Shown here: positions 1 through 11,132 of the stretch, one piece after another | How the letters are laid out: the number at the start of each line of letters is the position of its first letter | Position numbering within the stretch: position 1 is the stretch's first letter | NCBI GenBank assembly: GCA_034509735.1 | Contig: JACGWO010000003.1 | Location: forward strand, 37,470,466 to 37,534,465 | Length of the DNA stretch: 64,000 bases | Reading direction: 5' to 3' | Origin: Sesamum alatum | Lineage: Eukaryota > Streptophyta > Magnoliopsida > Lamiales > Pedaliaceae | The notes under the pieces: generated by a model | Told to the model about the DNA's origin: nothing | Databases searched by the model: none | Seen by the model: only the letters and a program-made list of their open reading frames with translations | Program-made: the position numbers and the translations under genes

Positions 1-1270
1 GATTTAAGAGGATGATTATGACTCCATACAAAAAGAATTTAAAATCCATCATTGTTCATTAAAATATGGTTCATTTTGAGAGATAACGGATTTGAAGTTT
101 TTAGAATTTAAAATTATTCAAACAAATTCAAAAGATTTGTTAACATGGATTCGAAATTCATGACTTCAAATTCACCAATCCAAATTGACGTAGGGGCAAT
201 CTTATGAAGGCCGTATTGAGACCTTATCCTAAGTTCTTTCTCAACCCACAGTCAACTCAAAACTCGTTCATTTCGGGTTTTCATGACCCAATTCTGATAC
301 TTCTTAAACCTTAATATGTATGGACCCACAATGACCATTTGATTCTTTTACGTAGAATTGTATAATTGAAAAAAAAAAATATAAATAGTTGTCTTCATGC
401 CACAGGTGCAACTTTGATTGCCCTAGCATCTCATTCTTAAACATCGAAAGACTATTATCTGAACGTTCTTGGTATGATTCTGACGTCGTCTTGTTTTATA
501 GGTCATGTGAAGATTTGAGGCCTACATCTCTGGCCGGAGATAGCATAACTATAGCCTTATATATGACTCAAATCCCTCATTTTTATTTACCTGAGGTTCT
601 GAAAATAATAATATTACACACTCACCATTAATACATACATATGTATATGTTAGAGGAGAGAGAGATGGAATCTTCTAATTTGATGCAGAAGTAGGAATCT
701 TCTAATGACAGGTTGGGGGAACTAAACTATGTATATAACCTTAATAATTAATATCCTAAGATGTCCCTTCATTAGCTGTAATAGAAACTACAATAATGGG
801 CAGAACCAGCCATGGATAACCCAGACAACAGCGTGGAAATTACTATATTATTCCATATAGTAATTCCAAAAATCAAGTGAATAATTAATGTTCGATTAGA
901 AAACAGTAAAATTTTAAAAACTTAAATACCTCTTATTTGAAGACTCTACCCTCCATCATTATATTGTCAATCAAATGAATTTTACTTACACATTCACGTT
1001 GGATAATCTCTTAAAGTTCGTATTAAGGCATGCTGCTAACTCTATTTTAAACTGTGGGAAAGTTAGGATCTGTGCCTTTTCATTCGGGTCGAAAGGTGGT
1101 CCAAACTCGAATATGTACGGACTCATCATGATCACTCGATCATTCTCAGATCAGTGAAAATCGTACTACTAGGAGAATCTATAAATACCCACTCTTCGTG
1201 CTCCAGGACAATTTTTGCTACCCTAATATGTTTACGACTTTAACAATTCCTCCTTTACAACATATCTAAC
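1..1270. other. Intergenic, no gene recognised
   Basis: AT-rich sequence with short chance open frames only. I see no splice-linked exons, domain or RNA structure. It ends where a degenerate CACTA-type MITE begins. Confidence 0.5.
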
Positions 1271-1506
1271 CACTAGAAAAAATTTATTATTGGCTACAAT
1301 GTTAACAACTATAGCTAAGAATCGTGGTAAACCACTATTATTAACCACGAATAAATAAAACCAATGCAAAAAACTAACTTTTCCCCACCCTCGCAAAAAA
1401 TACTATCAACAATCGTTGCATAACCGTAATAAATGACATTTGCTACGACTATTTATTATTAACTATGATAATTAATCATAATTAAATATTATATTTCTTG
1501 TAATAA
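1271..1506. mobile_element. Degenerate CACTA-type MITE
   Basis: It starts CACTAGAAAAAA and runs through the internal signature shared with the copies at 8845, 23470 and 26755: a GGCTACA block, TCGTGGTAAA, and CAATGCAAAAA..CTAACTTTTCC. It ends in TATATTTCTTGTAATA, a decayed form of the TTGTAGTG end. A 3-bp target duplication is not clear. The family membership is seen in the sequence; the exact right end is uncertain. Confidence 0.55.
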
Positions 1507-1843
1507 ATTTAGGTATAAAAAAGCTACAATCGGGACCTTTTCCATGGGCTCTTACGATGTTCGAACTTTGTTGAGAATATCTAGGCATACTTAATCAATT
1601 TGAGAAGCAGTGTTCATACCGTGACTTAAACACTATGCAAGCTAAAAATAGAACATCACGCATACTCTTATGTGATTTAGTTCTAAACACCTTTCGAATT
1701 TTTTGAGGAATTGGTGGAAATTAATTGAAGTCAGTTTCCTTTTTTCTTGGGGCACTACTGAATTTGGTCTGGTCCCAATGAAACTTTACTTACGTTGTAT
1801 GGTTGATGCTTCACAATTAAAATACTTCTAATTTTTAATTTTA

Positions 1844-2267
1844 GGGTAAATTATATCACCTTCTTCTGAGGTTTGGCATAATTATAAATATTCTCTCGTT
1901 GTTTGAAAAATTATAAATACCCCCTTAAAGTTTGTAACTGTTTAACAAATAACCCATTTCCATCCATTTTTATGGGTGAACTGACCAAAATGCCCTTATG
2001 CATTATATTTTATGTTTAAAATTTTTTGAATATTTTTGGACTACAATGCGCATGGAGAGGTACTTAAAGTTTTTTACATAGAGGAGTTAATAATGTAATT
2101 TACCTCGACTGATTTTTCTACAATTTAACTAAAATATCAAGGGCAAAATGGTCAATTTCAGGCCTTTAGTTGAAAATTACAAACCTCAGGGGGTATTTGT
2201 AACTTTTCAAACAATGGGGGTATTTATAATTATGCCAAACTTCATTGGAAGTAAATATAATTTACCC
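1844..2267. mobile_element. Long-TIR MITE, Mutator-type, 9-bp TSD
   Basis: It begins GGGTAAATTATATCACC and ends with the imperfect inverse ..ATATAATTTACCC. The two halves are largely reverse complements of each other, with matching (T)GGCATAATTATAAATA and TATTTATAATTATGCC blocks. The flanks carry the 9-bp duplication TTAATTTTA at 1835-1843 and 2268-2276. A 9-bp TSD is the Mutator superfamily hallmark. It is of the same family as 50817-51242; degenerate copies lie near 45436 and 26360. Confidence 0.8.
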
Positions 2268-2338
2268 TTAATTTTATAAATGTGGGTGCATGTCTGTTTT
2301 CATTGAATGTATTGAATTGGAGCTAATAATTACTTTTT

Positions 2339-3832
2339 GGGCAAATGTCATATTTAGTCCCTTAAGTTTGCGTTTAGAATCACTTTAGTCCCTCAAGTTC
2401 ATTTTTTGACTTTAGCACCCTTAAAGTTTAATTTTTGTTTCAAATTGGTCCCTCAGACCATTTTCCGACGAAAATAAGGCTGGATTTTGACTTTTTCAAG
2501 GGTAAAATAGTCAATCTAAGTTTCACTTTCTCACTTTAGTCCCTTAAGTTTGTAAAAATTTCAAATTAGTCCTTTCTTAGTGTCCACATGTTGGAATTAT
2601 CAACACATAATAAAATATTCCATGTTCTTCACTCCACACATTAATTCTTTGCACTTTTATGACATAACTTGGACGTTTTCTTATTTGTTTGTTGGCTTGT
2701 TGGAATTATTTTGATAAATACAATATTACATCAATTGTTCAACATGACCTACCATAACACAAACTTCTCAACACAATCCAATATAATACATAACCATCAA
2801 AATAAACACTCAAGATAGAAAAACCTGTCCAAAATATGCCAACCATCAAACAGTTCAGGGAATTGCAACAGCCATATTGGATTGAGAGGAAATTGTTGTT
2901 TATCTCAAAGAAGTAGGTGATAAAATGAGAACAGAATACATGGAGTATATGGCAAAAAGGTGCACTCCCGGATGCGAGTTTAATGGAATGATATCTAGGC
3001 TAGGAATAAAATGCATTTACCATAATTAGCCCAAAACAAACCAACAAACAAAGTAAAGGAGAACCACTTTTGCTTGCAGAGAATTGAAATTCCGATCAAA
3101 TACTACTACCATGTCAATTAGAAAAGAGTTCAAAATACATAACCATCAAACACTGAGAATAGTTCAAAATATTTAAACTAATCCAAATAACTTCAAAAGA
3201 TCACCATAGAAACTACATAAAAATACTGAAGACAAGAGAAAACTACATCAACAAAGAGGTCTCAGAATTACATCCCTTACTTGAAATCTAGAGCCCCCAA
3301 CATATGTCGAAATGCAAGTTCTTGTGTTATTTTTCAACTTCTCAATCACTTTTTGTATCTTGAGTGTTTGTTTTGATGGTTATGTATTATATTGGATTGT
3401 GTTGAGAAGTTTGTATTATGTTAGGTCATGTTGAACAGTTGATTAAATATTTTATTAATTACTAAATAATTCAAACAAGCCAACAAGCAAATAAGAAAAC
3501 GTCCAAGTTATATCATAAAAGTGTAAAGAACTAACGCGTGGAGTGAAGAACATGAAATTTTTATTATGTGCTGATAATTCCAACATGTGGACACTAAGAA
3601 AAGACTAATTTGAAACTTTTACAAACTTAAGGGACTAAAGTGAGAAAGTGAAATTTTTGACTATTTTATTCTTGAAAAAGTCAAAATCCGGCCATACTTT
3701 TGCCGAAAAATGGTCTGAGGGACCAATTTGAAACAAAAATTAAACTTTAAGGATGCTAAAGTCAAAAAATGAACTTGAGGGACTAAAGTAATTCTAAACG
3801 CAAACTTAAGGGACTAAATATGACATTTGCCC
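2339..3832. mobile_element. Long-TIR foldback element, Mutator-type
   Basis: It begins GGGCAAATGTCATATTTAG and ends CTAAATATGACATTTGCCC. The inverted arms exceed 400 bp; for example, the ACGTTTTCTTATTTGTTTG block at about 2673 is mirrored at about 3485. The flanking 9-mers are TTACTTTTT and TTAATTTTT (8/9), a likely decayed TSD. There is no open coding region. It can fold into a long hairpin if transcribed. Confidence 0.75.
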
Positions 3833-3944
3833 TTAATTTTTTTTATATTTAAATACATTTAATGAATTAGCAGTATTTATTGAATATTTTTTGGGCCAAC
3901 TATAATTAAACAAAGCCATGAGATGATTGATGATGAAAGAGTAT

Positions 3945-4640
3945 AGTCAAGCTAAGGCCCATTTGATCAAACAAAGCATTATAAGTATACGTAGGCCGCC
4001 CGAATCCCGATCCATACAAAGAACCCATGAAAATCTACTCAAATTGAGATTTGTCAATATGGAGAACGGAAGGATTCGAAGGGGACATTTCGAAGGATAA
4101 TAGCGTGATGAAGAGTGGCCAATAGGAAAGAGGGAAGGAGCTGTTAGAGCTCTTGGTTTTAGGACTCTAACAGCACCCTGACCACTTTCCGCATGATGTT
4201 GCTCGAAGCGTGACACACGAGGGTTTCTCTCTACTCTGATTTACCACTTGGATATGTTTGGAGAGAGAATAGCTGGTTCCAAACCAGAGCGGGACCTACT
4301 TTAGTTCCTTTTTTTTTTTTTTTTTTTCGCGCCTATCCTTTTAATCCGATATGGAGCTATCGTCGCGTCGGTCAGCGTGCCCTTGTGCTCGCCCTTTGAG
4401 CTGATATTTTTTTCGGTTTTAATCGGGATAAGGGCGTCCTTTCTCGAAGTTGTTGGTTTTCTACTTCTCTCCCGATACTTTTGGACAATGGTGACCGTCT
4501 TGTCGATACAAGGGTTTGGGGTATTCCGCTATATATACCTTTTTGTGCTCTTCGTGCTTCTTGATTCTGTGCCCGTTTTTTGTTGGTAGGAAAACTGGCT
4601 GCGTAATCATACACAATTGAGTATCCGACACCTTGTATTG
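3945..4640. other. Higher-GC unique island, origin unknown
   Basis: The composition differs sharply from the surrounding AT-rich DNA, with blocks such as GGCCGCCCGAATCCCGATCC. Two moderate overlapping open frames occur on opposite strands, but neither resembles a family I know. A T-run of about 22 bases sits near 4305-4327. It could be an organelle-DNA insertion or an old gene remnant. I cannot decide from sequence alone. Confidence 0.35.
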
Positions 4641-5139
4641 TTTCTACCACTATATATGGAAATTCGATAGAGAACAAACAAAATTCTTATTGAATTTTGT
4701 CTATCTCGAAGAAATTCTTACTTATGTAAGTGCCTTTATATTAATCAAATTGAAATTTTCATTTCAAACTTTATTGTATCTTCTTTCCATTTAATCTATA
4801 TACACTAGGATTTAGCAAAAGATTTCCCGCAAACATTCTTTTTAATTTCAAATTCATAATAATAAGTTCATTAAATTCATTTTGATAGTTTCATTATACA
4901 AGAAATAAAATTCAAATACATACATTTTTCCAAATTATTCTCTCAAATTCAGACCCTTCGATTCAAACGCAACATTTGAATAACACAACCTCTAACACCA
5001 ACACAATTTCACAAATGACTGTAGTAGTGCGAGGAGAGACAATCGATCCCATTAAAACAAAAAAAAAAGCATAAAAATGAAAAAGAAAAAGAGATGATCG
5101 AGAGCTTCGTATTCTGCCTCATACAAGCATTACACGAAA

Positions 5140-5275
5140 AGAAGAGAGCCCAATTTAGCCAAAGCGATAAATTGCCGATCAAAATACTAATTAACCACGT
5201 CCTCGTTAAAAAACCTACCGATTACTAAATATATGTCGCCGGCAATTCATCCTTGGCTCAATCGTGCTCTCATCC
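5140..5275 (-). ncRNA. MIR169: MIR169 precursor hairpin (locus 1)
   Basis: Read on the minus strand, the 5' arm at 5239-5260 is a miR169 variant beginning TGAGCCAAGGATGAATTGCC. It differs from the canonical core by ACTTG to AATTG. About 60 bases downstream, the 3' arm at about 5154-5178 reads CGGCAATTTATCGCTTTGGC and pairs with it, with a few mismatches and one G:U. The arm order (mature on the 5' arm) matches known MIR169 genes. miR169 guides cleavage of NF-YA (HAP2) transcription-factor mRNAs in drought, nitrogen and flowering responses. The star arm is more diverged than at 46.8 kb, so this may be a weaker or older copy. Confidence 0.78.
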
Positions 5276-5279
5276 TATT

Positions 5280-7092
5280 CATGCAATGCAATGCACTTAA
5301 AAACCTCAACTATTTGCGAATGAGTGTGATATGAGGTACTAATGAATTTATAGGCACAAAAAAAGTAGATGAGAGAAATGGGAATATAAATGGATAGATA
5401 TGTAGATATTCTGAATTCTCAGTGCCCATACTGCATGGGTTTATCTCTGCCTACCATCCTATCCAAAGGGTATGAACTCAATATCAATGGGGCCATACAC
5501 CCAAAGTGTTCAAGATTTGGTCAACCGATGTATTCCCACGCACCATGATTGAAATTTTGGTGCGATGTATTGTCTGATCTGATCAAGATATATAATTTTA
5601 TCTTAAAAGGGCATCTGACTACAAGGGACATGAGCGATTTTAAAGGTTTATAATTAGCCGCGCAAGTTCCTCGTCTTTCTACCCATGTGGATTGGAGCAA
5701 GTACCGTTCAGTATCATATATCAGTTGTCCAAACGAGGGGATTGAAAAACTCAGAAATTGTGGTCGGATTAACCCCTGTGAAGTATTGTCTCTTTTGGTC
5801 GGAGATGTATAATTTTGTCAAGGGAGGACAACTCTTGGGACTTGTGAACGACACAAACATTTAATTTGTTTGCTACGAATGTAGGACAGGAGCAAACACG
5901 GTTCAACATCATATGTGTACGTACAGAAAATTCTTACTTCAATTAAATTTTGGTTTTGTTAAAATTAATAATTCGATGACGAGTGTATTGTACTTATTAT
6001 ATAATTGATGTATAATTAAAAAAAATCAGGTCATATGATCATGTATATAATAATATTTACAATTATATAATTGGTTTGATATTGTGAAATTCAATTTAGA
6101 TAAGAATTTTGGGTATGTATGGACGGAAAAGTCTATTCAGATTGGGTTTGGTCATATTTGAACTAATTATGACAAATGTATCACACTTATTTTGTGATTG
6201 GTTTGATTCGACCAACACTGCATTGACTAAACGTTTTCATGCATGAACTTGCTAAAAAGAGATTCGGAACGGTTGACATTGTTTGGGCTAATTGCAAGAA
6301 TATGGAATCTTAGCACGTCGATATTGTATTGAATGTGGAGTTGACCAAAAGTGGTAGTGTCTTTTTGTTGCTTCTTTGTCTCCTATGCTATTAGAAGCTT
6401 GAATGAATATTTTTTACTCAAATCAGGTTTGATCGAATCAAATACATCACACAATAATAGTGATATATTTGTCATGTAATTATTATTTTTTAAACTGTAC
6501 ATTAATTACACGACAGGTGTATTATGTTTATTATATAATTAATTTTGATATGATCAAATCCCGTATGAATTAGATTTTTCCATGATGGCAGATTTTCTTT
6601 TATCTACATTACATTTGATCAAAATGAATTAATTATATAACAAATATAATTAGTAACATAATTGATTATTATCTCTAAATTATATATCAATCATATGTTC
6701 CAATTTGAGCCTTGTTTTCCTTTGAGCTTCTAGTCGTAAGCCTTACAACTTCAAGTTTAGTGTAGCTTGCAAACAGCAATTTTTTACTAACCTTGTACAT
6801 AAAAAAACATTAATTTTGACCCGATCCTTTAAATTTTTGTAGTGTTACTTAGAAAAAACTGGTTTTCACTATGGTTAATTATCATAGTTAAAAGAAAAAA
6901 AATTATGGTGGACACTAATTAACCATAATTGTACAACAGCTAGTATCCGTTGTTTCTGTAAGTGAGGCCAAAAATTTTGCTACAACTAATAACTGCAATT
7001 ATTTTGGTCATAGGTAAAATACATAGCAAATATTGATTAACCGATTTAAGTTTTCATATTAGTTTGGTCCGACCGTGATAGATAGTATTGAT
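5280..7092. other. Intergenic, dispersed repeats
   Basis: No gene is seen. The stretches at about 5935-6110 and 6420-6585 carry a dispersed repeat whose core reads like AATTACACGACAGGTGTATT next to TTATATAATTAATTTTGAT. Related text recurs near 44700-44790, 57760-57880, 61170-61240 and 62090-62180. I cannot assign it to a class. Confidence 0.45.
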
Positions 7093-8296
7093 TAGGGGTG
7101 TCAAATGGGTGGTTTGGGTTGGGTCCAAGTGGGTCGGATCCAAAATGTGTTGGGTTAAATATGGGTTCGAATCAATAGGTTCTAAGCGGATTCAAATGGG
7201 TTGGGTCGGGTCAATGTAACCATTTCTTATATTTAACATTTAAAAAAAATAGAATTATAGATAATAATAAGATGATGATATTTTTAATACAACTAAATTT
7301 GTATTATTTATTGTTTCTGGAAAGTAACCACGCATATTAAAGATTTATTTGTTCAATTATAAAATGAAAAACTCATAAGGTATACAAAAATACTGTATTT
7401 TTCAAAATAAATCATGAACAGAATACTATGCAATCAATTTCTCCATAATTGTTTGTAAAATTGAATTGTGGCTTTCAATCATAATAATAATAATAGTTAT
7501 CTTTCTATATTGATCATACATGTTTATTCATTATAAATTACGCTTAGATATTAGTATTTGATGTACTCATTGAAATTCATAATATAATTATATACTGTCG
7601 ATTTATTAAAAAAATAAATTTAAAAATAATTTTACATGGAGCCATATGAATTGCAGGTTTTAACTATTTTATAAAATACTTCACTTTTCTTTTGTTGCTC
7701 ATTAATTTGAAAATTATAATTTTACTAAATATATTTTGAAAATTTTATTTCTCATAAAAAATGCGAAAAGTTAGAAATGTACAAATAATTAGTGATATAT
7801 AGTACAATCAAATCGACAATGAATCTAAGCAATTAAATCATTTGTTGAACCCATTTAAAATCCATCGTCAACCCATATAAGACTCATGGCGCAATAAAAT
7901 TAAACTAAGTTAAATTAAAACATACTTAATATGTTTTGGTAAATTTGTTTCTTACAGAAAATGTAAAAGAAGTCAGAATATATGGAATTACTTAGTGATG
8001 AGGTTGGACCCATCACCAACCCATATAGAACCCATAATGAACTCATGATTATAATTATACTAATATTTTTCATTAATTCTATTATAATACTAAAATGAAT
8101 TTTGGTTGACTAATATAAAACTAAACATGAAGAACCCATTTAGGACCATTAGATACCATATAGGACCCATAATCTATTTAAATTTATTTAAATAAAATTA
8201 TATTGGACCCATATTAAAAAATGTCAAATCCATCCCAACCTAAAATTAGGTGAGTTGGATTGGAATCATGAGTTTCTACCCATATTACCACCCCTA
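7093..8296. mobile_element. hAT-like non-autonomous element
   Basis: The termini are TAGGGGTGTCAAATGGG and ..TATTACCACCCCTA, typical hAT inverted ends. The flanking 8-mers are GTATTGAT (7085-7092) and ATATTGAT (8297-8304), 7/8 identical, as expected for the 8-bp hAT duplication. The interior is AT-rich and non-coding. Subterminal text is rich in GGGTT/AACCC words, as in other plant hAT MITEs. Its last 189 bp are part of the block copied into the CACTA element. Confidence 0.72.
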
Positions 8297-8854
8297 ATAT
8301 TGATTTACTAAAATTTTTAAGCCGTAGCGTTTTATAATGGAGGGAATATATATATATATATATATATTTTGTGTGGAATTCGTATATAGAAAACATGATG
8401 ATGATGATGTCAAATCTTAAAATCTCAAGACCTCATTAGTAAGGCTTTGTCTTAATGGTAAGGTTGAGATTTCATAATCTTTTATGGAACAGATGTGTTG
8501 ATTTGATTGGAAATAAATCAAACAAACTCTAGAAAAACTAAAAGAAAGTAAGAACAAAGTCCCAAAAATGTAACTGTATAGTCTATTTTTACAATAGTTT
8601 TTTTTTAACATATTCGTTGATGAATATATATATATATATATAGAAATAATTTTCGAATTTGAATACATCGAATGATATAATAAATCAAATTTTATAAAAA
8701 AAAAGTAATTTTTTAAAGTGAAAGCAATGAACTATTATTTATTTTAAATAAATTGATTACAATCATCCCATATCAATCTTATATCTAATAACTTACCAAC
8801 ACTATAATAATAATGAATCACCTTACTAGAAATTAAAACTACGTCACTAGAAAA
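8108..8854 (+). repeat. Source copy of 747-bp direct duplication
   Basis: This block recurs at 10385-11132 inside the CACTA element. The visible differences are simple-sequence lengths only: one fewer ATG triplet, one more TA unit and two more T in the second copy. It starts inside the hAT element (7093-8296) and stops 10 bp into the CACTA-type MITE that begins at 8845. Confidence 0.95.
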
Positions 8855-8939
8855 AAATCATTATTAGCTACATTTTTTATTACTATGACAAAAAACCGTG
8901 GTAAATAATTATTATTAACTACGCACTACAAAAAAATAG

Positions 8940-9610
8940 GGCTATAGCAACGGACATTTTGCAACGGACCAATTCGTTGCAAATTTGCAACGACCTTTGC
9001 TACAACTTTGCAACGGATTCTGTTTTTTTTACATTTTCGTTGCAAATTCCGTGGCAAATTAACAATGATATTTTGCAACGGACTATCCGTGGCCAAATTC
9101 CGTTGCAAAATTTGGTCAACTTTGAGATGTCCCACATTCAACATAAGTCGTTGCAAAAGTCGTGGCAAAAATTACAACGACACATTCCGTTGCAAACTTG
9201 CCACGGTTTTTGCAACGGACGTCCTTCGTTGCATACTTTGCAACGAATATTCTAGTTAAATCCGTTGCAAAACATTTGCAACGAAATTTGTAACGAATCC
9301 ATGTCGTTGCAATTTGAATTTTATGATGTGCAACGGATTTAGCGACGGAACTTTGTCCATTGCAAAACTTGCCGACAATTTTGCAACGGCGTTGCAACGA
9401 CCTTTGAAGTCGTTGCAATCCATACATACAGCTGTAAGCATTAATTATTGAGCCGTTGAATTTGCAACGGTTTTTGCAACGGATGTGTCCGTTGCAATGT
9501 ATTTGTGACAGCTGTAACCCACTAATTTAAAATTCTATATGTTTTGCAACGGATTTTACAACGGTTATATAATTTCGTTGCAAAATCCGTTGCAAATCTG
9601 TTGCAAAATC
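8940..9610. repeat. CACTA left subterminal repeat array
   Basis: More than twenty copies of the word TTGCAACG or its inverse CGTTGCAA occur, spaced irregularly in both orientations, often extended to TTTGCAACGGA or as the variant CCGTGGCAA. In En/Spm elements such subterminal motifs bind TnpA. An apparent TATA (TATATATAAG, about 9627-9637) follows directly and would serve the transposase gene. Confidence 0.85.
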
Positions 9611-9917
9611 CGTTGCAAAATCCGAAATATATATAAGAAAATCCTCATTCTAGTTCACACATTTTATAATCATCCTCTTCTTCCTCTTCTCTCCTTCCAT
9701 CCACACAACCGATTTTATAATAATTCTTTGCATTAGACCGTTAATGATATCACGTTAGTGCAACGAGTCACACATTTGGACAGTTTGTTGGCTTACATTA
9801 AGGTTAGTACAAAATTTTTACTAGTTTATTTATATATATTCATTTTATTCTTGGAATTTTTAGTTTTTTATGTATGTATGTATGTTAATGAATATGTATA
9901 ATATTTGTTGATTCTAG

Positions 9918-10384
9918 AGCAAGATATGTTGAGAGAATTGAGAAAATGGATGTATGAGAAGAATGTACCCGGTAATCGTCATATTACAAAAGAATTTATA
10001 GATGGGGTCGCTGAGTTTATAGATTGGGCAAAAACACAACATGATTTTATGGATGGGGAGAAAATTTGTTGTCCATATAGTGTATGTAAAAATCATAAGT
10101 AAAATCCACGGAGGAGGTGACATGCGACCTTTATAGGAAAGGTTTTAGGAAAGATTATTATAATTGGACATCTCATGGTGAGCCTATATAGATGGATTAT
10201 GAGCATTCAATTTCAGGTGACAACTCTGTAGATCTAACGACAAATTGGAATAACTATGAGCAATTGAATTGGGATCAGCGGATGGTGTTTGATGCAGCTG
10301 GTCCTGTATCTCGTCCACAGGGGGATGTATTCAATGATTCGACGTATCCTAGCGATCAACCATATGCAAACGAGGCTGGTCCGA
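9918..10384 (+). pseudogene. TNP2 transposase, N-terminal part (broken)
   Basis: After an acceptor TTGATTCTAG the frame encodes the transposase-associated domain (Transpos_assoc type) of CACTA TNP2 proteins: RKWMYEKN, EFIDGVAEFIDWA, FMDGEKICCP and a CxxCKN zinc-binding-like cluster. A frameshift near 10100 moves translation to the frame reading EEVTCDLYRKGF..NWTSHGE. An in-frame TAG follows at about 10190, before a further open stretch to 10384. There the sequence changes abruptly into the copied flanking block. The whole catalytic (DDE) portion expected next is missing. The domain recognition is firm. The protein is dead. Confidence 0.85.
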
Positions 10385-11132
10385 GACTAATATAAAACTA
10401 AACATGAAGAACCCATTTAGGACCATTAGATACCATATAGGACCCATAATCTATTTAAATTTATTTAAATAAAATTATATTGGACCCATATTAAAAAATG
10501 TCAAATCCATCCCAACCTAAAATTAGGTGAGTTGGATTGGAATCATGAGTTTCTACCCATATTACCACCCCTAATATTGATTTACTAAAATTTTTAAGCC
10601 GTAGCGTTTTATAATGGAGGGAATATATATATATATATATATATTTTGTGTGGAATTCGTATATAGAAAACATGATGATGATGTCAAATCTTAAAATCTC
10701 AAGACCTCATTAGTAAGGCTTTGTCTTAATGGTAAGGTTGAGATTTCATAATCTTTTATGGAACAGATGTGTTGATTTGATTGGAAATAAATCAAACAAA
10801 CTCTAGAAAAACTAAAAGAAAGTAAGAACAAAGTCCCAAAAATGTAACTGTATAGTCTATTTTTACAATAGTTTTTTTTTTTAACATATTCGTTGATGAA
10901 TATATATATATATATATATAGAAATAATTTTCGAATTTGAATACATCGAATGATATAATAAATCAAATTTTATAAAAAAAAAGTAATTTTTTAAAGTGAA
11001 AGCAATGAACTATTATTTATTTTAAATAAATTGATTACAATCATCCCATATCAATCTTATATCTAATAACTTACCAACACTATAATAATAATGAATCACC
11101 TTACTAGAAATTAAAACTACGTCACTAGAAAA
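10385..11132 (+). repeat. Filler DNA copied from outside the transposon
   Basis: This is a direct copy of 8108-8854, placed exactly where the TNP2 catalytic core should be. It contains the right end of the neighbouring hAT element and the first 10 bp (CACTAGAAAA) of the MITE into which the CACTA element inserted. The right junction shares AAAA with the resumed transposase sequence (AAATGTTTGAGATTC), consistent with microhomology-guided end joining. Confidence 0.93.

Noticed and set aside
4372..4677. 101-codon minus-strand frame and 70-codon plus-strand frame
   Set aside because: They overlap in opposite directions, and neither has recognisable homology or splice partners. Kept only as part of the GC-rich island.
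8214..8668. Two minus-strand open frames, repeated at 10491-10966
   Set aside because: They recur only because the DNA block is duplicated. They run over (TA)n and MITE text and show no protein character.
8926..9441. Overlapping open frames in both strands rich in CNG, ATD, LQR
   Set aside because: These are translations of the TTGCAACGG subterminal repeats of the CACTA element.
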